A stretch of 5,208 nucleotides of DNA from Alphaproteobacteria bacterium MarineAlpha10_Bin3 (GTDB lineage: Bacteria > Pseudomonadota > Alphaproteobacteria > UBA8366 > GCA-2717185), in the NCBI GenBank assembly GCA_002937525.1, contig PTKA01000141.1:1-5208 (forward strand). The letters are read 5' to 3'. Positions 1-5,208 of the stretch are shown here, piece after piece; within the stretch, counting starts at the first letter, position 1; every line of letters starts with the position of its first letter. The notes beneath the pieces were generated by a model, which did not search any database, had not been told where the DNA came from, and saw only the letters and a program-made list of their open reading frames with translations. The translations under genes were made by a program, and so were the position numbers.

Positions 1-1
1 G

Positions 2-145
2 CCGCTGATCACGTCGTCCCGGCGTTTTTCGGGTCGCCATCCAGCGGCGATCGTCGGCGGATGGCTGTTGATCCATATATTGTACTATCTTCGCGTGCCG
101 CCGGAAATTCTGGCCTGGCTTTACCGGTCGCGCCGGCGGCGATAA
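2..145 (+). CDS. 3' end of an unidentified gene, probable membrane protein tail (partial)
   Basis: An open frame enters from the left edge and ends with TAA at 143-145, giving 47 residues. By eye about 70% of its codons end in G or C, as in the clear genes here, which favours this frame over the other open plus-strand frame. The residues include a hydrophobic, aromatic stretch (about 15-32, with GGWLLIHILYYL), then a second short hydrophobic patch (EILAWLY) and a strongly basic end (RSRRRR). That is what the last transmembrane helix and cytoplasmic tail of an inner-membrane protein look like. The family cannot be recognised from this fragment. The next gene starts 49 bases downstream on the same strand, so the two might be co-transcribed. 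Confidence 0.5.
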   Translation, partial: PLITSSRRFSGRHPAAIVGGWLLIHILYYLRVPPEILAWLYRSRRRR

Positions 146-194
146 CCGCTAAACTGTCGCCCGGTGGCGCATAATGGCAAGGAATCTGTAGACC

Positions 195-629
195 ATGACG
201 GATCGTAAAACCGGCACGAATAGCGGCCCCGGATACGCCAAACATCCTGGATACCGCATCGATATCGCGGCAATGGGCAAGCAAGTGCGGGTGATTTTGA
301 ATGGCAAGTCGCTCGCCGATAGCGTGAATGCGCTAGAGATGCGCGAAGAAAATTACCAGCCGGTGGTGTATTTTCCGCCCGCCGATGTCGATATGGCCTT
401 GTTGGCGCCGACCGGTCACACGCCCCACTGTCCCTTCAAGGGCGATGCGTCGTACTGGACCATCGACGCCGGCGGGCGCCTTTTGCAAAATTCGGTCTGG
501 AGCTACGAAGACCCGTGCGACGAAGTGCTGCCGATCAAGGGCTATCTGGCGTTCTACCGCGACCGGATGGATGGCTGGTATGAGGGCGGCGAGCGGGTTC
601 TCGGCATCGCACATGGCCGCGAAGGCTGA
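195..629 (+). CDS. DUF427 domain protein
   Basis: A complete 144-residue protein of the DUF427 family (Pfam PF04248, called NTP_transf_9), normally small single-domain proteins of about this length. The hallmarks are visible in order: a VRVILNGK-like first strand (31-38), a Y-FPPADV segment (59-65), the TPHCPFKGDASYW core (76-88, with C79, K82 and G83), a WSYEDP segment (102-107), and a closing I-G-LAFY strand (114-121). No biochemical function is established for the family that I can rely on; a nucleotidyltransferase-like role is only implied by the Pfam name. No signal peptide or membrane segment is seen, so it is probably cytoplasmic. The ATG at 195 has AAGGAA at 179-184, ten bases upstream, which supports this start. 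The gene converges on the DUF547 gene with only nine bases between the stop codons. Confidence 0.9.
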   Translation: MTDRKTGTNSGPGYAKHPGYRIDIAAMGKQVRVILNGKSLADSVNALEMREENYQPVVYFPPADVDMALLAPTGHTPHCPFKGDASYWTIDAGGRLLQNSVWSYEDPCDEVLPIKGYLAFYRDRMDGWYEGGERVLGIAHGREG

Positions 630-660
630 AAGCGGCGTCTATTCGCGCGCTTCGTTCAGC
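625..660. terminator. Bulged hairpin over the convergent stop codons, possible bidirectional terminator
   Basis: GCTGAAAGCG at 625-634 is complementary to 648-660 except for a three-base bulge on the right arm, giving ten base pairs and a loop of 13. The structure covers the TGA of the DUF427 gene (627-629) and the TAG of the DUF547 gene (minus strand, 639-641). Neither side is followed by a run of T's, so this is not a textbook intrinsic terminator. Its position between two convergent genes is the main support. Confidence 0.3.
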
Positions 661-1472
661 GCCCAGTCATAGGATGCGGCCAGCGGGCCAGGGTCTTCGA
701 GCATCTTGAGCAGCGGCGGATCGGCAAAGCGGCGCAGATGATCGACGATGCCGGCTTCGTCGCCGCCGAAATCGGCGATGTACCAGTCATAGATGCTGGA
801 CACGATTAGCTGTTCGCCGCTGCGCCGCGCGCCGCGCGGGCTGTTGATATAGGCTCTGGCCGCCGCGGTCATCATTGCATCGGTTTGGCTGGCGCTGAAG
901 GCGCGCGGCGGCAGGTTCGGGCAGCCCAGTGCGGCGCAGTTCAAGGTGTAGTGGAGGCGCGCATCGCGCCAGATCGGCCGCAAAATGCGGTGTTCGATAT
1001 CGTTGAGGCTGACCGGCTGGCCGGACACTTCGATTAGCTTGCGGCCCCAGGGGCCGTCGCTGAACAACCCCGGCGAGATGTCGATATCGCGGATTGATTT
1101 TACCGGATAATGATCCAGAATGACCTTTACCGTCAGCGCGTTATACAGATTGATCCAGTAAGCGAGCTGTTCGGGCCGGGCCAGCCGGCCGACCGGACTG
1201 TCGGCAAGACGCGCGATATAGGCGTCGAGCGCCCGGCGGTCCGCCGCCGTCACCGTGCCATAGGCGACCAGATTATAGCCGGCGTTGTCGGATTTGGCGT
1301 ATTTGCGCAGAAATTCGTCCCAGTCGCCGTGATCGACGCCAAGGGTGGATGTTTCGTCCGCGGCCGTCCAACGCGCCCATAACTCGGCCTTGGGCGCAAA
1401 CGCACGCTCAATCCCGCCAAACCCGGCGACCAGCAACGCTAGCGCCAGCAGGACGCCCGATTTCGCCAGCAT
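639..1472 (-). CDS. DUF547 domain protein, exported or membrane-anchored
   Basis: A 277-residue protein (from the ATG at 1472) with a DUF547 domain (Pfam PF04784). Visible family motifs are LAYWINLYNALTVKVIL (103-119), the YPVKSIRDI segment (122-130), a W at 142, the SLNDIEHRILR motif (155-165) and RLHYTLNCAALGCPNLP (172-188) with C179 and C184. The function of the family is unknown. The N-terminus is a basic residue followed by a hydrophobic core (residues 4-18), indicating a Sec signal or anchor. An AFA signal-peptidase-like site is followed by proline (A26-P27), which normally blocks cleavage, so anchoring is possible. Start choice: the frame stays open to a TTG at 1535, but that lacks a Shine-Dalgarno and would put extra polar residues before the signal. 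ATG 1481 is an alternative, three codons longer. ATG 1472 has GGGAAG just upstream, though closer than usual. The gene diverges from the glyoxalase II gene. Confidence 0.88.
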   Translation of the reverse strand: MLAKSGVLLALALLVAGFGGIERAFAPKAELWARWTAADETSTLGVDHGDWDEFLRKYAKSDNAGYNLVAYGTVTAADRRALDAYIARLADSPVGRLARPEQLAYWINLYNALTVKVILDHYPVKSIRDIDISPGLFSDGPWGRKLIEVSGQPVSLNDIEHRILRPIWRDARLHYTLNCAALGCPNLPPRAFSASQTDAMMTAAARAYINSPRGARRSGEQLIVSSIYDWYIADFGGDEAGIVDHLRRFADPPLLKMLEDPGPLAASYDWALNEARE

Positions 1473-1573
1473 TCTTCCCATGGTGGGAAATATAGCGACC
1501 GGGCGGGCCGAATTCCAGATACGCTGGCGGATCAAGGCTGGTCTGGGTTAGAGTTGGCGAAATATCAATGCAT

Positions 1574-1579
1574 AGGAGG
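1574..1579 (+). promoter_or_regulatory. Strong Shine-Dalgarno that fixes a TTG start
   Basis: AGGAGG, a perfect anti-16S match, lies five bases before the TTG at 1585. The nearby ATG at 1568-1570 is upstream of this site and out of frame, so the TTG is the credible start of the hydrolase gene. Confidence 0.85.
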
Positions 1580-1584
1580 TTCCC

Positions 1585-2376
1585 TTGATTGTCGAACAGA
1601 TCTGGACCGGAAACGCGTATCGCAATTTCAACTATCTGATCGTGTGCCCCGATAGCGGCGAGGCGATGGCCGTCGATCCGCTGGATCACGAAAAATGCCT
1701 CGGCGTGGCCAAACGCAACGGATGGCAGATCACGCAGATCCTCAATACCCATGAACATGGCGACCATATCGGCGGCAACGACGCCGTGGTCGCGGCGACC
1801 GGGGCGAAAATCCTCGCCCATGCCAACGCCAAGGACAAGATTCCGAACATCGACCGCGGGCTTGCCGCCGGCGACATCATCAAGGTCGGCGGTTCGGTCG
1901 AACTTGAATGTCTCGATACGCCGGGCCACACGATGAGCCATGTCTGCATCGTGTCGCGCACCGATCAGCCGTCGCTGTTCTGCGGCGATACCTTGTTCAA
2001 CGCAGGTGCGGGCAACTGCCATCATGGCGGCCATCCCAACGAGTTGTACGATACCTTCGCCAAGCAACTGGTGACCTTGCCGGATCACACGCTGATCTAT
2101 CCGGGCCATGATTATATCGCCAATAATCTGGAATTCACCCTCGACCGGGAGCCCGACAACGACAAGGCGAAGGCGCTGCTGGACGATGTCGCCGACCAGG
2201 ACCCGAATGCGGCCCTGGTATCGACCCTGGCGTTGGAGAAGGAAATCAACACTTTCTTTCGCCTGCACAGCCCGACGGTGATCGCGCGGCTGCGCGAGGA
2301 ATTTCCCGATTTGCCCGACGAACCGGACGCCCGGACCGTCTTTGTCAAACTGCGCGAATTGAGGAACAAGTGGTGA
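1585..2376 (+). CDS. gloB: Glyoxalase II-type hydroxyacylglutathione hydrolase (metallo-beta-lactamase fold)
   Basis: This 263-residue enzyme would hydrolyse S-D-lactoylglutathione to D-lactate and glutathione, the second step of methylglyoxal detoxification in the cytoplasm. The family's binuclear metal ligands are all visible: the THEHGDH motif (H56, H58, D60, H61), H115 in TPGHT, bridging D135 in FCGDTLF, and H175 in YPGHDY. After the metallo-beta-lactamase domain (about 1-175) comes a HAGH_C-like C-terminal domain with EKEINTFFR and a basic end LRELRNKW, the region that holds glutathione-binding basic residues in the family. The length is normal (about 250-260). One oddity: the loop after D135 reads AGAGNCHHGGHPNELY, where classic enzymes have a CG[KR]-F-EG type loop that helps bind glutathione. 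This may be a distinct subfamily, and the native thioester could differ. The start is a TTG behind AGGAGG. The next gene overlaps its stop codon. Confidence 0.88.
   Translation: MIVEQIWTGNAYRNFNYLIVCPDSGEAMAVDPLDHEKCLGVAKRNGWQITQILNTHEHGDHIGGNDAVVAATGAKILAHANAKDKIPNIDRGLAAGDIIKVGGSVELECLDTPGHTMSHVCIVSRTDQPSLFCGDTLFNAGAGNCHHGGHPNELYDTFAKQLVTLPDHTLIYPGHDYIANNLEFTLDREPDNDKAKALLDDVADQDPNAALVSTLALEKEINTFFRLHSPTVIARLREEFPDLPDEPDARTVFVKLRELRNKW
2361..2366 (+). promoter_or_regulatory. Shine-Dalgarno inside the end of gloB, serving the next gene
   Basis: GAGGAA sits within the last codons of the hydrolase gene. It lies six bases before GTG 2373 and only three before GTG 2370, so it favours 2373 as the start of the downstream reductase. 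Confidence 0.65.
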
Positions 2377-3392
2377 GCGATGTCAGATTGAGCCTGGATG
2401 AGGTGCGGGCGCTGGCGCTGCGCGGCCTCGCCGCTTCGGGGGTTTCGGACGAAAACGCCGCCGTGATCGCCGATGTCATGACGTCGGCGGAGCGCGACGG
2501 CTGCAAGTCGCACGGCCTGTTCCGGCTGGCCGGCTACTGCAATGGCGCGCGCAGCGGGCGTATCGACGGCAAGGCCAAACCGACCTTGCATGACGATGCG
2601 CCGGGCGTAATCCGGGTCGACGCCCATCGCGGGTTCGCCGCCCCGGCGATGGCGGCGGGCCGCTCGACCTTGGCCAAAAAGGCGCGCCAGCAGGGCATCG
2701 CCGCCATGCCGATCGTCGCGTCGCATCATTTTGCTGCGCTGTGGTACGATGTCGATGCGCTGGCCGAAGACGGGCTGGTCGCCATGGCCTTCGTCAATTC
2801 CAAATCCTTCGTGGCACCCGCCGGCGGCATCGAGAAGCTGTACGGCACCAATCCGATGGCCTTTGCCTGGCCGCGCGCCGGCAAGCCGCCGATGATCTTC
2901 GATCAGGCGTCCAGCGCCTCGGCGCGCGGCGAGATCCAGATCCATTTGCGCGACGGCAAACCGATCCCCGAAGGCTGGGCAATCGACGCCGACGGCAACC
3001 CCACGACCGACCCCAAGGCCGGGCTGGCCGGCGCGCAACTGCCGTTCGGCGGCCATAAGGGGGCGGCGATCGCCTTGATGGTCGAAATGCTGGCGGTCGG
3101 GCTGACCGGCGGCAAGTTCGGTTTCGAATCGGCGGCCGACGTCAACACCGATGGCGGCCCGTCGGAAGGCGGACAGATGATGATCGCCATCGACCCGGCG
3201 CGTTTCGCCGCCAATGGCGACAGCGGCCCGGTCTTGAGCCATGCCGAAACCCTGTTCGAGAAAATCCTCGAACAGGACGGCACCAGGCTACCGTCCGACC
3301 GGCGCTACGCGGCGCGCAAGCGCACCCCGACCGAAGGCATCACGATCCCCCAGTCGCTGCACGAAACCTGTCTCGCCTGCTGCCAGTCATGA
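2373..3392 (+). CDS. dpkA: DpkA-type delta-1-piperideine-2-carboxylate/pyrroline-2-carboxylate reductase (Ldh2/MDH family)
   Basis: A 339-residue member of the Ldh2/malate-L-lactate dehydrogenase oxidoreductases (Pfam PF02615), not the Rossmann-fold dehydrogenases. The signature ERDGCKSHGLFRLAGY (40-55), with the conserved H47, is typical of the DpkA branch, which reduces cyclic imino acids to L-pipecolate or L-proline with NAD(P)H in lysine, D-amino-acid or hydroxyproline catabolism. Other family blocks are SHHFAALW (117-124), YGTNPMAFAWPR (157-168), FDQASS (176-181), RGEI (185-188), PEGWAID (199-205), TTDP (211-214) and LPFGGHKG (223-230), thought to form the cofactor and substrate sites. 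No signal peptide is seen, so it is cytoplasmic. The length is normal for the family. The C-terminus carries three cysteines (C333, C336, C337), which I do not recognise as a family feature. Start: GTG 2373 overlaps the gloB TGA (GTGA) with good SD spacing; GTG 2370 is the alternative. A broader malate/lactate dehydrogenase role cannot be excluded. Confidence 0.85.
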   Translation: MSDVRLSLDEVRALALRGLAASGVSDENAAVIADVMTSAERDGCKSHGLFRLAGYCNGARSGRIDGKAKPTLHDDAPGVIRVDAHRGFAAPAMAAGRSTLAKKARQQGIAAMPIVASHHFAALWYDVDALAEDGLVAMAFVNSKSFVAPAGGIEKLYGTNPMAFAWPRAGKPPMIFDQASSASARGEIQIHLRDGKPIPEGWAIDADGNPTTDPKAGLAGAQLPFGGHKGAAIALMVEMLAVGLTGGKFGFESAADVNTDGGPSEGGQMMIAIDPARFAANGDSGPVLSHAETLFEKILEQDGTRLPSDRRYAARKRTPTEGITIPQSLHETCLACCQS

Positions 3393-4322
3393 CCGGGTAG
3401 TCCGCCTTGCCAAAGGGTGCAGCAAGGCCGGGGTCAAATAGATGGGAAACTGGGTCAAGGCGAAATAAAGCCAGGTCAAGTCGGGCAAAACGCCGCTTGC
3501 GGCGGCGACCATCAGCCCCATATTGCGTTGCGCGGTCATGAAGCCGAGCGCGAAGGCGCGGTCCTTGCCGGCCCGCAGGAACACCAGAATTGTCACGCCC
3601 AGCACGGCGAAAAACAGGGCGAAGGCGAAGCCGGTAATCGCCAGGACCAGCACCGGATCGGCCCGGAAACTGGCCTGGACGCCGCGTGTCGTCACCGCCA
3701 CGAAGGCGAACAGGAACACGACATTGACGCCGTTGATTTCATCCTTGTAGCGCTCGATTGCGCGCAACGAGGCGAAACGGCGGATCGCGGCGGCGGCCAG
3801 CGCCGATACGCCCAGTATCGCGAACAGGCCGAGGCCCAGCGATCCCGGCGACAGGTTGGCCGCCGGACCCAGGAAAAATTGCGCCAGCAGCGGCGCGGTA
3901 AGCGGTATCGCCATCGTGCTGGCCACCAGGGCAAACAAAACCAGCGTCGCATCCAGCCCCATCAGGGCGGCAAAGGCCGGGGCCGCCACCATGGGCGATG
4001 CGACCGCGTGCAAAGTGACGCCAAGAAACAGCGCCGGCGCCCTGTCTTCCAATCCCAGCGCCAGCCCGGCCCCGCCGATCAGCAATGGAATCGCCAATAA
4101 TGTCCATGTTGTCGCCGCGATGACCAGGGCGGGCCGGCGCAAGGCGTGCCGCAGACGGGCGATGTCCAGGCGCAGAAACGCGCTAGACAGCAACACTATG
4201 ACCGCCAACGTGAACACCGGTTGCAGGAATTCGCCGATTGGCGGGGCCGCGATGCCGATCATTGCCAGGACGGCAATCGCCCGCGTTCCCTGCCGCCCAA
4301 GCCAGGCAAGCGCGCCTAGCAC
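3387..4322 (-). CDS. SBF/bile acid:sodium symporter-like permease (BASS superfamily)
   Basis: From GTG 4322 this is 311 residues, very hydrophobic, with about ten membrane helices (roughly 14-30, 32-51, 64-82, 95-120, 124-147, 160-180, 196-214, 222-248, 256-278, 282-304). The opening LGRQGTRAIAV and the following APPIGEFLQP, the first crossover-like helix with HAVASPMVAAPA (105-116), and FMTAQRNMGLMVAA (261-274, an RN--L motif) fit the BASS/SBF family of sodium-coupled organic anion transporters. The substrate cannot be read from sequence; family members carry bile acids, pantoate, keto acids and others. The start is uncertain. GTG 4322 has no Shine-Dalgarno of its own, while a well-placed site and ATG (4336) upstream are out of frame, and one extra A would join them in frame. 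The antisense frame stays open to 4955 across the neighbouring gene, but that extension is not coding. The gene ends convergently, sharing TCATGA with the reductase stop. Confidence 0.8.
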   Translation of the reverse strand: MLGALAWLGRQGTRAIAVLAMIGIAAPPIGEFLQPVFTLAVIVLLSSAFLRLDIARLRHALRRPALVIAATTWTLLAIPLLIGGAGLALGLEDRAPALFLGVTLHAVASPMVAAPAFAALMGLDATLVLFALVASTMAIPLTAPLLAQFFLGPAANLSPGSLGLGLFAILGVSALAAAAIRRFASLRAIERYKDEINGVNVVFLFAFVAVTTRGVQASFRADPVLVLAITGFAFALFFAVLGVTILVFLRAGKDRAFALGFMTAQRNMGLMVAAASGVLPDLTWLYFALTQFPIYLTPALLHPLARRTTRS

Positions 4323-4336
4323 GCCGTATTTTTCAT
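4316..4336 (-). other. Short out-of-frame ORF (MKNTAC) with the best ribosome site for the permease gene
   Basis: On the minus strand an ATG at 4336 follows GGGAAGGG (4345-4352), with nine bases between AAGGG and ATG, and reads six codons to TAG at 4316. The ORF overlaps the first seven bases of the permease frame (GTG 4322). It is either a leader peptide coupled to the permease or the true start broken by a missing base in the five-A run at 4329-4333. With six A's the protein would begin M-K-K-Y-G-V-L-G and run straight into the permease. Confidence 0.4.
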
Positions 4337-4377
4337 CGCATTCACCCTTCCCGGTCTTTGTCCGCCCGGCGCAAGCG

Positions 4378-4410
4378 GTTAGTATCCGCCGCCGCCAAAG
4401 CGGATGTAAC
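4378..4410. repeat. Interrupted inverted repeat in the permease/hyuA divergent spacer, possible operator
   Basis: GTTA at 4378-4381 and ATCCGC at 4384-4389 are matched by GCGGAT at 4400-4405 and TAAC at 4407-4410. That makes ten paired bases with a small internal asymmetry (GT against G) and a ten-base centre. It lies in the 111-base spacer between two divergently read genes. A weak promoter-like pair for the plus strand, TTGTCC (4358-4363) and TAGTAT (4380-4385) with 16 bases between, would place the repeat over the -10 box and start point. Repressor or activator binding is inference. Confidence 0.35.
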
Positions 4411-4433
4411 AAGATATTGGAGTATATTGAAAT

Positions 4434-5208
4434 ATGACGAACGGGCGCAAAACGGCGCGGATGGCGGTGGATGTCGGCGGCACCTTTACCGATGTGGTGG
4501 TGGAACAGGATGGCAAGCGGACCACGGCGAAGGTGCTCACGTCCGCCCATGCGCCCGAAGAAGGCGTGCTGGAAGGGATCGACGCGGTGCTTTTGTCGGC
4601 GTCGCTGACCCTGGCCGATATCGATATCCTGATTCACGGCACCACGTTGGCGACCAATTCGATCATCGAGCGGACCGGCGCGCGCACCGCGCTGATCACC
4701 ACCGAAGGCTTCCGCGATGTCCTCGATATCGCCTATGAAACCCGCTACGACCAGTATGATTTGTTCATCGACAAGGTGACGCCGCTGGTGCCGCGCTATT
4801 TGCGCTACACCGTGCCCGAGCGGCTGTCGGTGGGTGGCGAAATTCTTAAAGCATTGGACGAACAAGCGGTTCACAACCTTTTGCCCAAGCTGGAAAAAGA
4901 CGGCGTTGAAAGCGTCGCCATCGGGTTCCTGCACGCCTATGTCGATGACCGCCATGAACAGCGGGTCCGCGAAATATTACGGGCTGGAAATCCGAACCTC
5001 GCGATCACGCTGTCCTCCGAGGTCAGCCCGGAAGTGCGCGAATATGAGCGCTTCACCACGGCCAGCGCCAACGCCTATGTGCAACCGCTGATGGCGCGCT
5101 ATCTCCCCCGCCTCAAGGTGGCGCTGGATGAACGCGGGCTGGCCGGGGCGCTGTTCATGATGACGTCGGGCGGCGGCTTGACAACGCTGGAAACGGCGGT
5201 CCGGTTTC
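4434..5208 (+). CDS. hyuA: HyuA-type hydantoinase/5-oxoprolinase subunit, N-terminal part (cut by window end)
   Basis: The frame opens at ATG 4434 and runs uninterrupted off the right edge: 258 residues of a family usually near 650-700. It carries the Hydant_A_N domain: AVDVGGTFTDVV (11-22), an ASKHA-type phosphate-binding loop, then IHGTTLATNSIIERTGARTA (67-86) and TTEGFRDVLDI (89-99). The linker SSEVSPEVREYERFTTASANAY (194-215) and MTSGGGL (243-249) mark the start of the hydantoinase A domain. Relatives act with a HyuB partner in ATP-dependent opening of hydantoin or 5-oxoproline rings, or as acetone carboxylase subunits; which reaction applies here cannot be told from this part. A hyuB gene would be expected just downstream. 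GGAG at 4419-4422, eleven bases before the ATG, is a usable ribosome site. The gene is divergent from the permease. Confidence 0.88.
   Translation, partial: MTNGRKTARMAVDVGGTFTDVVVEQDGKRTTAKVLTSAHAPEEGVLEGIDAVLLSASLTLADIDILIHGTTLATNSIIERTGARTALITTEGFRDVLDIAYETRYDQYDLFIDKVTPLVPRYLRYTVPERLSVGGEILKALDEQAVHNLLPKLEKDGVESVAIGFLHAYVDDRHEQRVREILRAGNPNLAITLSSEVSPEVREYERFTTASANAYVQPLMARYLPRLKVALDERGLAGALFMMTSGGGLTTLETAVRF

Noticed and set aside
9..284. 91-codon minus-strand frame at the left edge
   Set aside because: It covers the start of the DUF427 gene and the tail of the preceding gene, and has no recognisable motif.
1515..1546. CCAGA...TCTGG inverted repeat in the DUF547/gloB spacer
   Set aside because: Five-base arms separated by 22 bases are expected by chance in this base composition.
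1408..2268. 286-codon minus-strand frame over gloB and the DUF547 start region
   Set aside because: It is antisense to the metal-binding motifs of gloB and covers the divergent spacer, with no family resemblance.
2112..3242. 376-codon open frame on the minus strand, antisense to gloB and dpkA
   Set aside because: Its residues are arginine-, glycine- and alanine-rich with no recognisable motif, and it is opposite two genes with strong family motifs. Long antisense frames are common in GC-rich DNA.
4414..4429. Repeated ATATTG (4414-4419 and 4424-4429) just before hyuA
   Set aside because: The copies are only six bases in an A/T-rich patch and have no further shared flanks, so chance explains them.
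3417..4437. Plus-strand frames of 227 and 193 codons opposite the permease
   Set aside because: Their composition is low-complexity Gln/Arg/Gly or Ala/Arg/Ser, as expected opposite a hydrophobic membrane protein gene.
4238..4738. 166-codon plus-strand frame crossing the divergent spacer into hyuA
   Set aside because: It is in a different frame from HyuA, rich in Arg, Ala and Gly, and has no motif.
4323..4955. Upstream extension of the permease frame on the minus strand, giving a 522-residue protein
   Set aside because: The added 211 residues lie mostly antisense to the clear HyuA coding sequence, lack membrane or family features, and read as a polar shadow. The permease-like sequence begins only near 4322.
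1..5208. Mobile element, CRISPR, toxin-antitoxin, defence or biosynthetic system
   Set aside because: No transposase, integrase, repeat array, small toxin/antitoxin pair or biosynthetic core enzyme is visible on either strand. Nearly all the sequence is taken up by recognisable metabolic, transport and conserved hypothetical genes.

Overview
This window looks like chromosomal DNA from a GC-rich alphaproteobacterium. The evidence is the GC-rich third codon positions, the use of TTG and GTG starts, tight gene packing, and proteins that resemble alphaproteobacterial families (a glutathione-dependent hydrolase, a DpkA-type imine reductase, a HyuA-type protein). I cannot name a genus. There is no RNA gene, insertion sequence, phage gene, CRISPR array or defence cassette. 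Apart from gene edges and control regions, the content is ordinary housekeeping and catabolic metabolism.

Layout from left to right. (a) 2-145 (+): the last 47 codons of an unidentified gene, apparently a membrane protein tail. (b) 195-629 (+): a small DUF427-domain protein. (c) 639-1472 (-): an exported or membrane-anchored DUF547 protein, convergent with (b); a bulged hairpin covers both stop codons. (d) 1472-1585: a short divergent spacer. (e) 1585-2376 (+): a glyoxalase II-type metallo-beta-lactamase-fold hydrolase with a TTG start and a strong Shine-Dalgarno. (f) 2373-3392 (+): a DpkA-type NAD(P)H-dependent imino-acid reductase whose GTG start overlaps the stop of (e). (g) 3387-4322 (-): a ten-helix SBF/bile acid:sodium symporter-like permease, convergent with (f); the two TGA stops share the palindrome TCATGA. 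(h) 4323-4433: a divergent control region with an interrupted inverted repeat. (i) 4434 to the window end (+): the N-terminal third or so of a HyuA-type hydantoinase/5-oxoprolinase subunit, cut by the edge.

How the genes may work together: (e) and (f) form a two-gene, translationally coupled operon pairing a thioester hydrolase with a cyclic imino-acid reductase. A shared pathway is possible but not shown by the sequence. The permease (g) and HyuA (i) diverge from one spacer, so uptake of a substrate and hydrolysis of its lactam-type ring could be co-regulated; this is inference.

The most checkable oddity is the start of the permease gene. The best ribosome site and ATG (4336) lie in a different frame from the body of the gene. 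One extra A in a run of five A's would join them. This may be a real frameshift, a leader peptide, slippage, or a base error.
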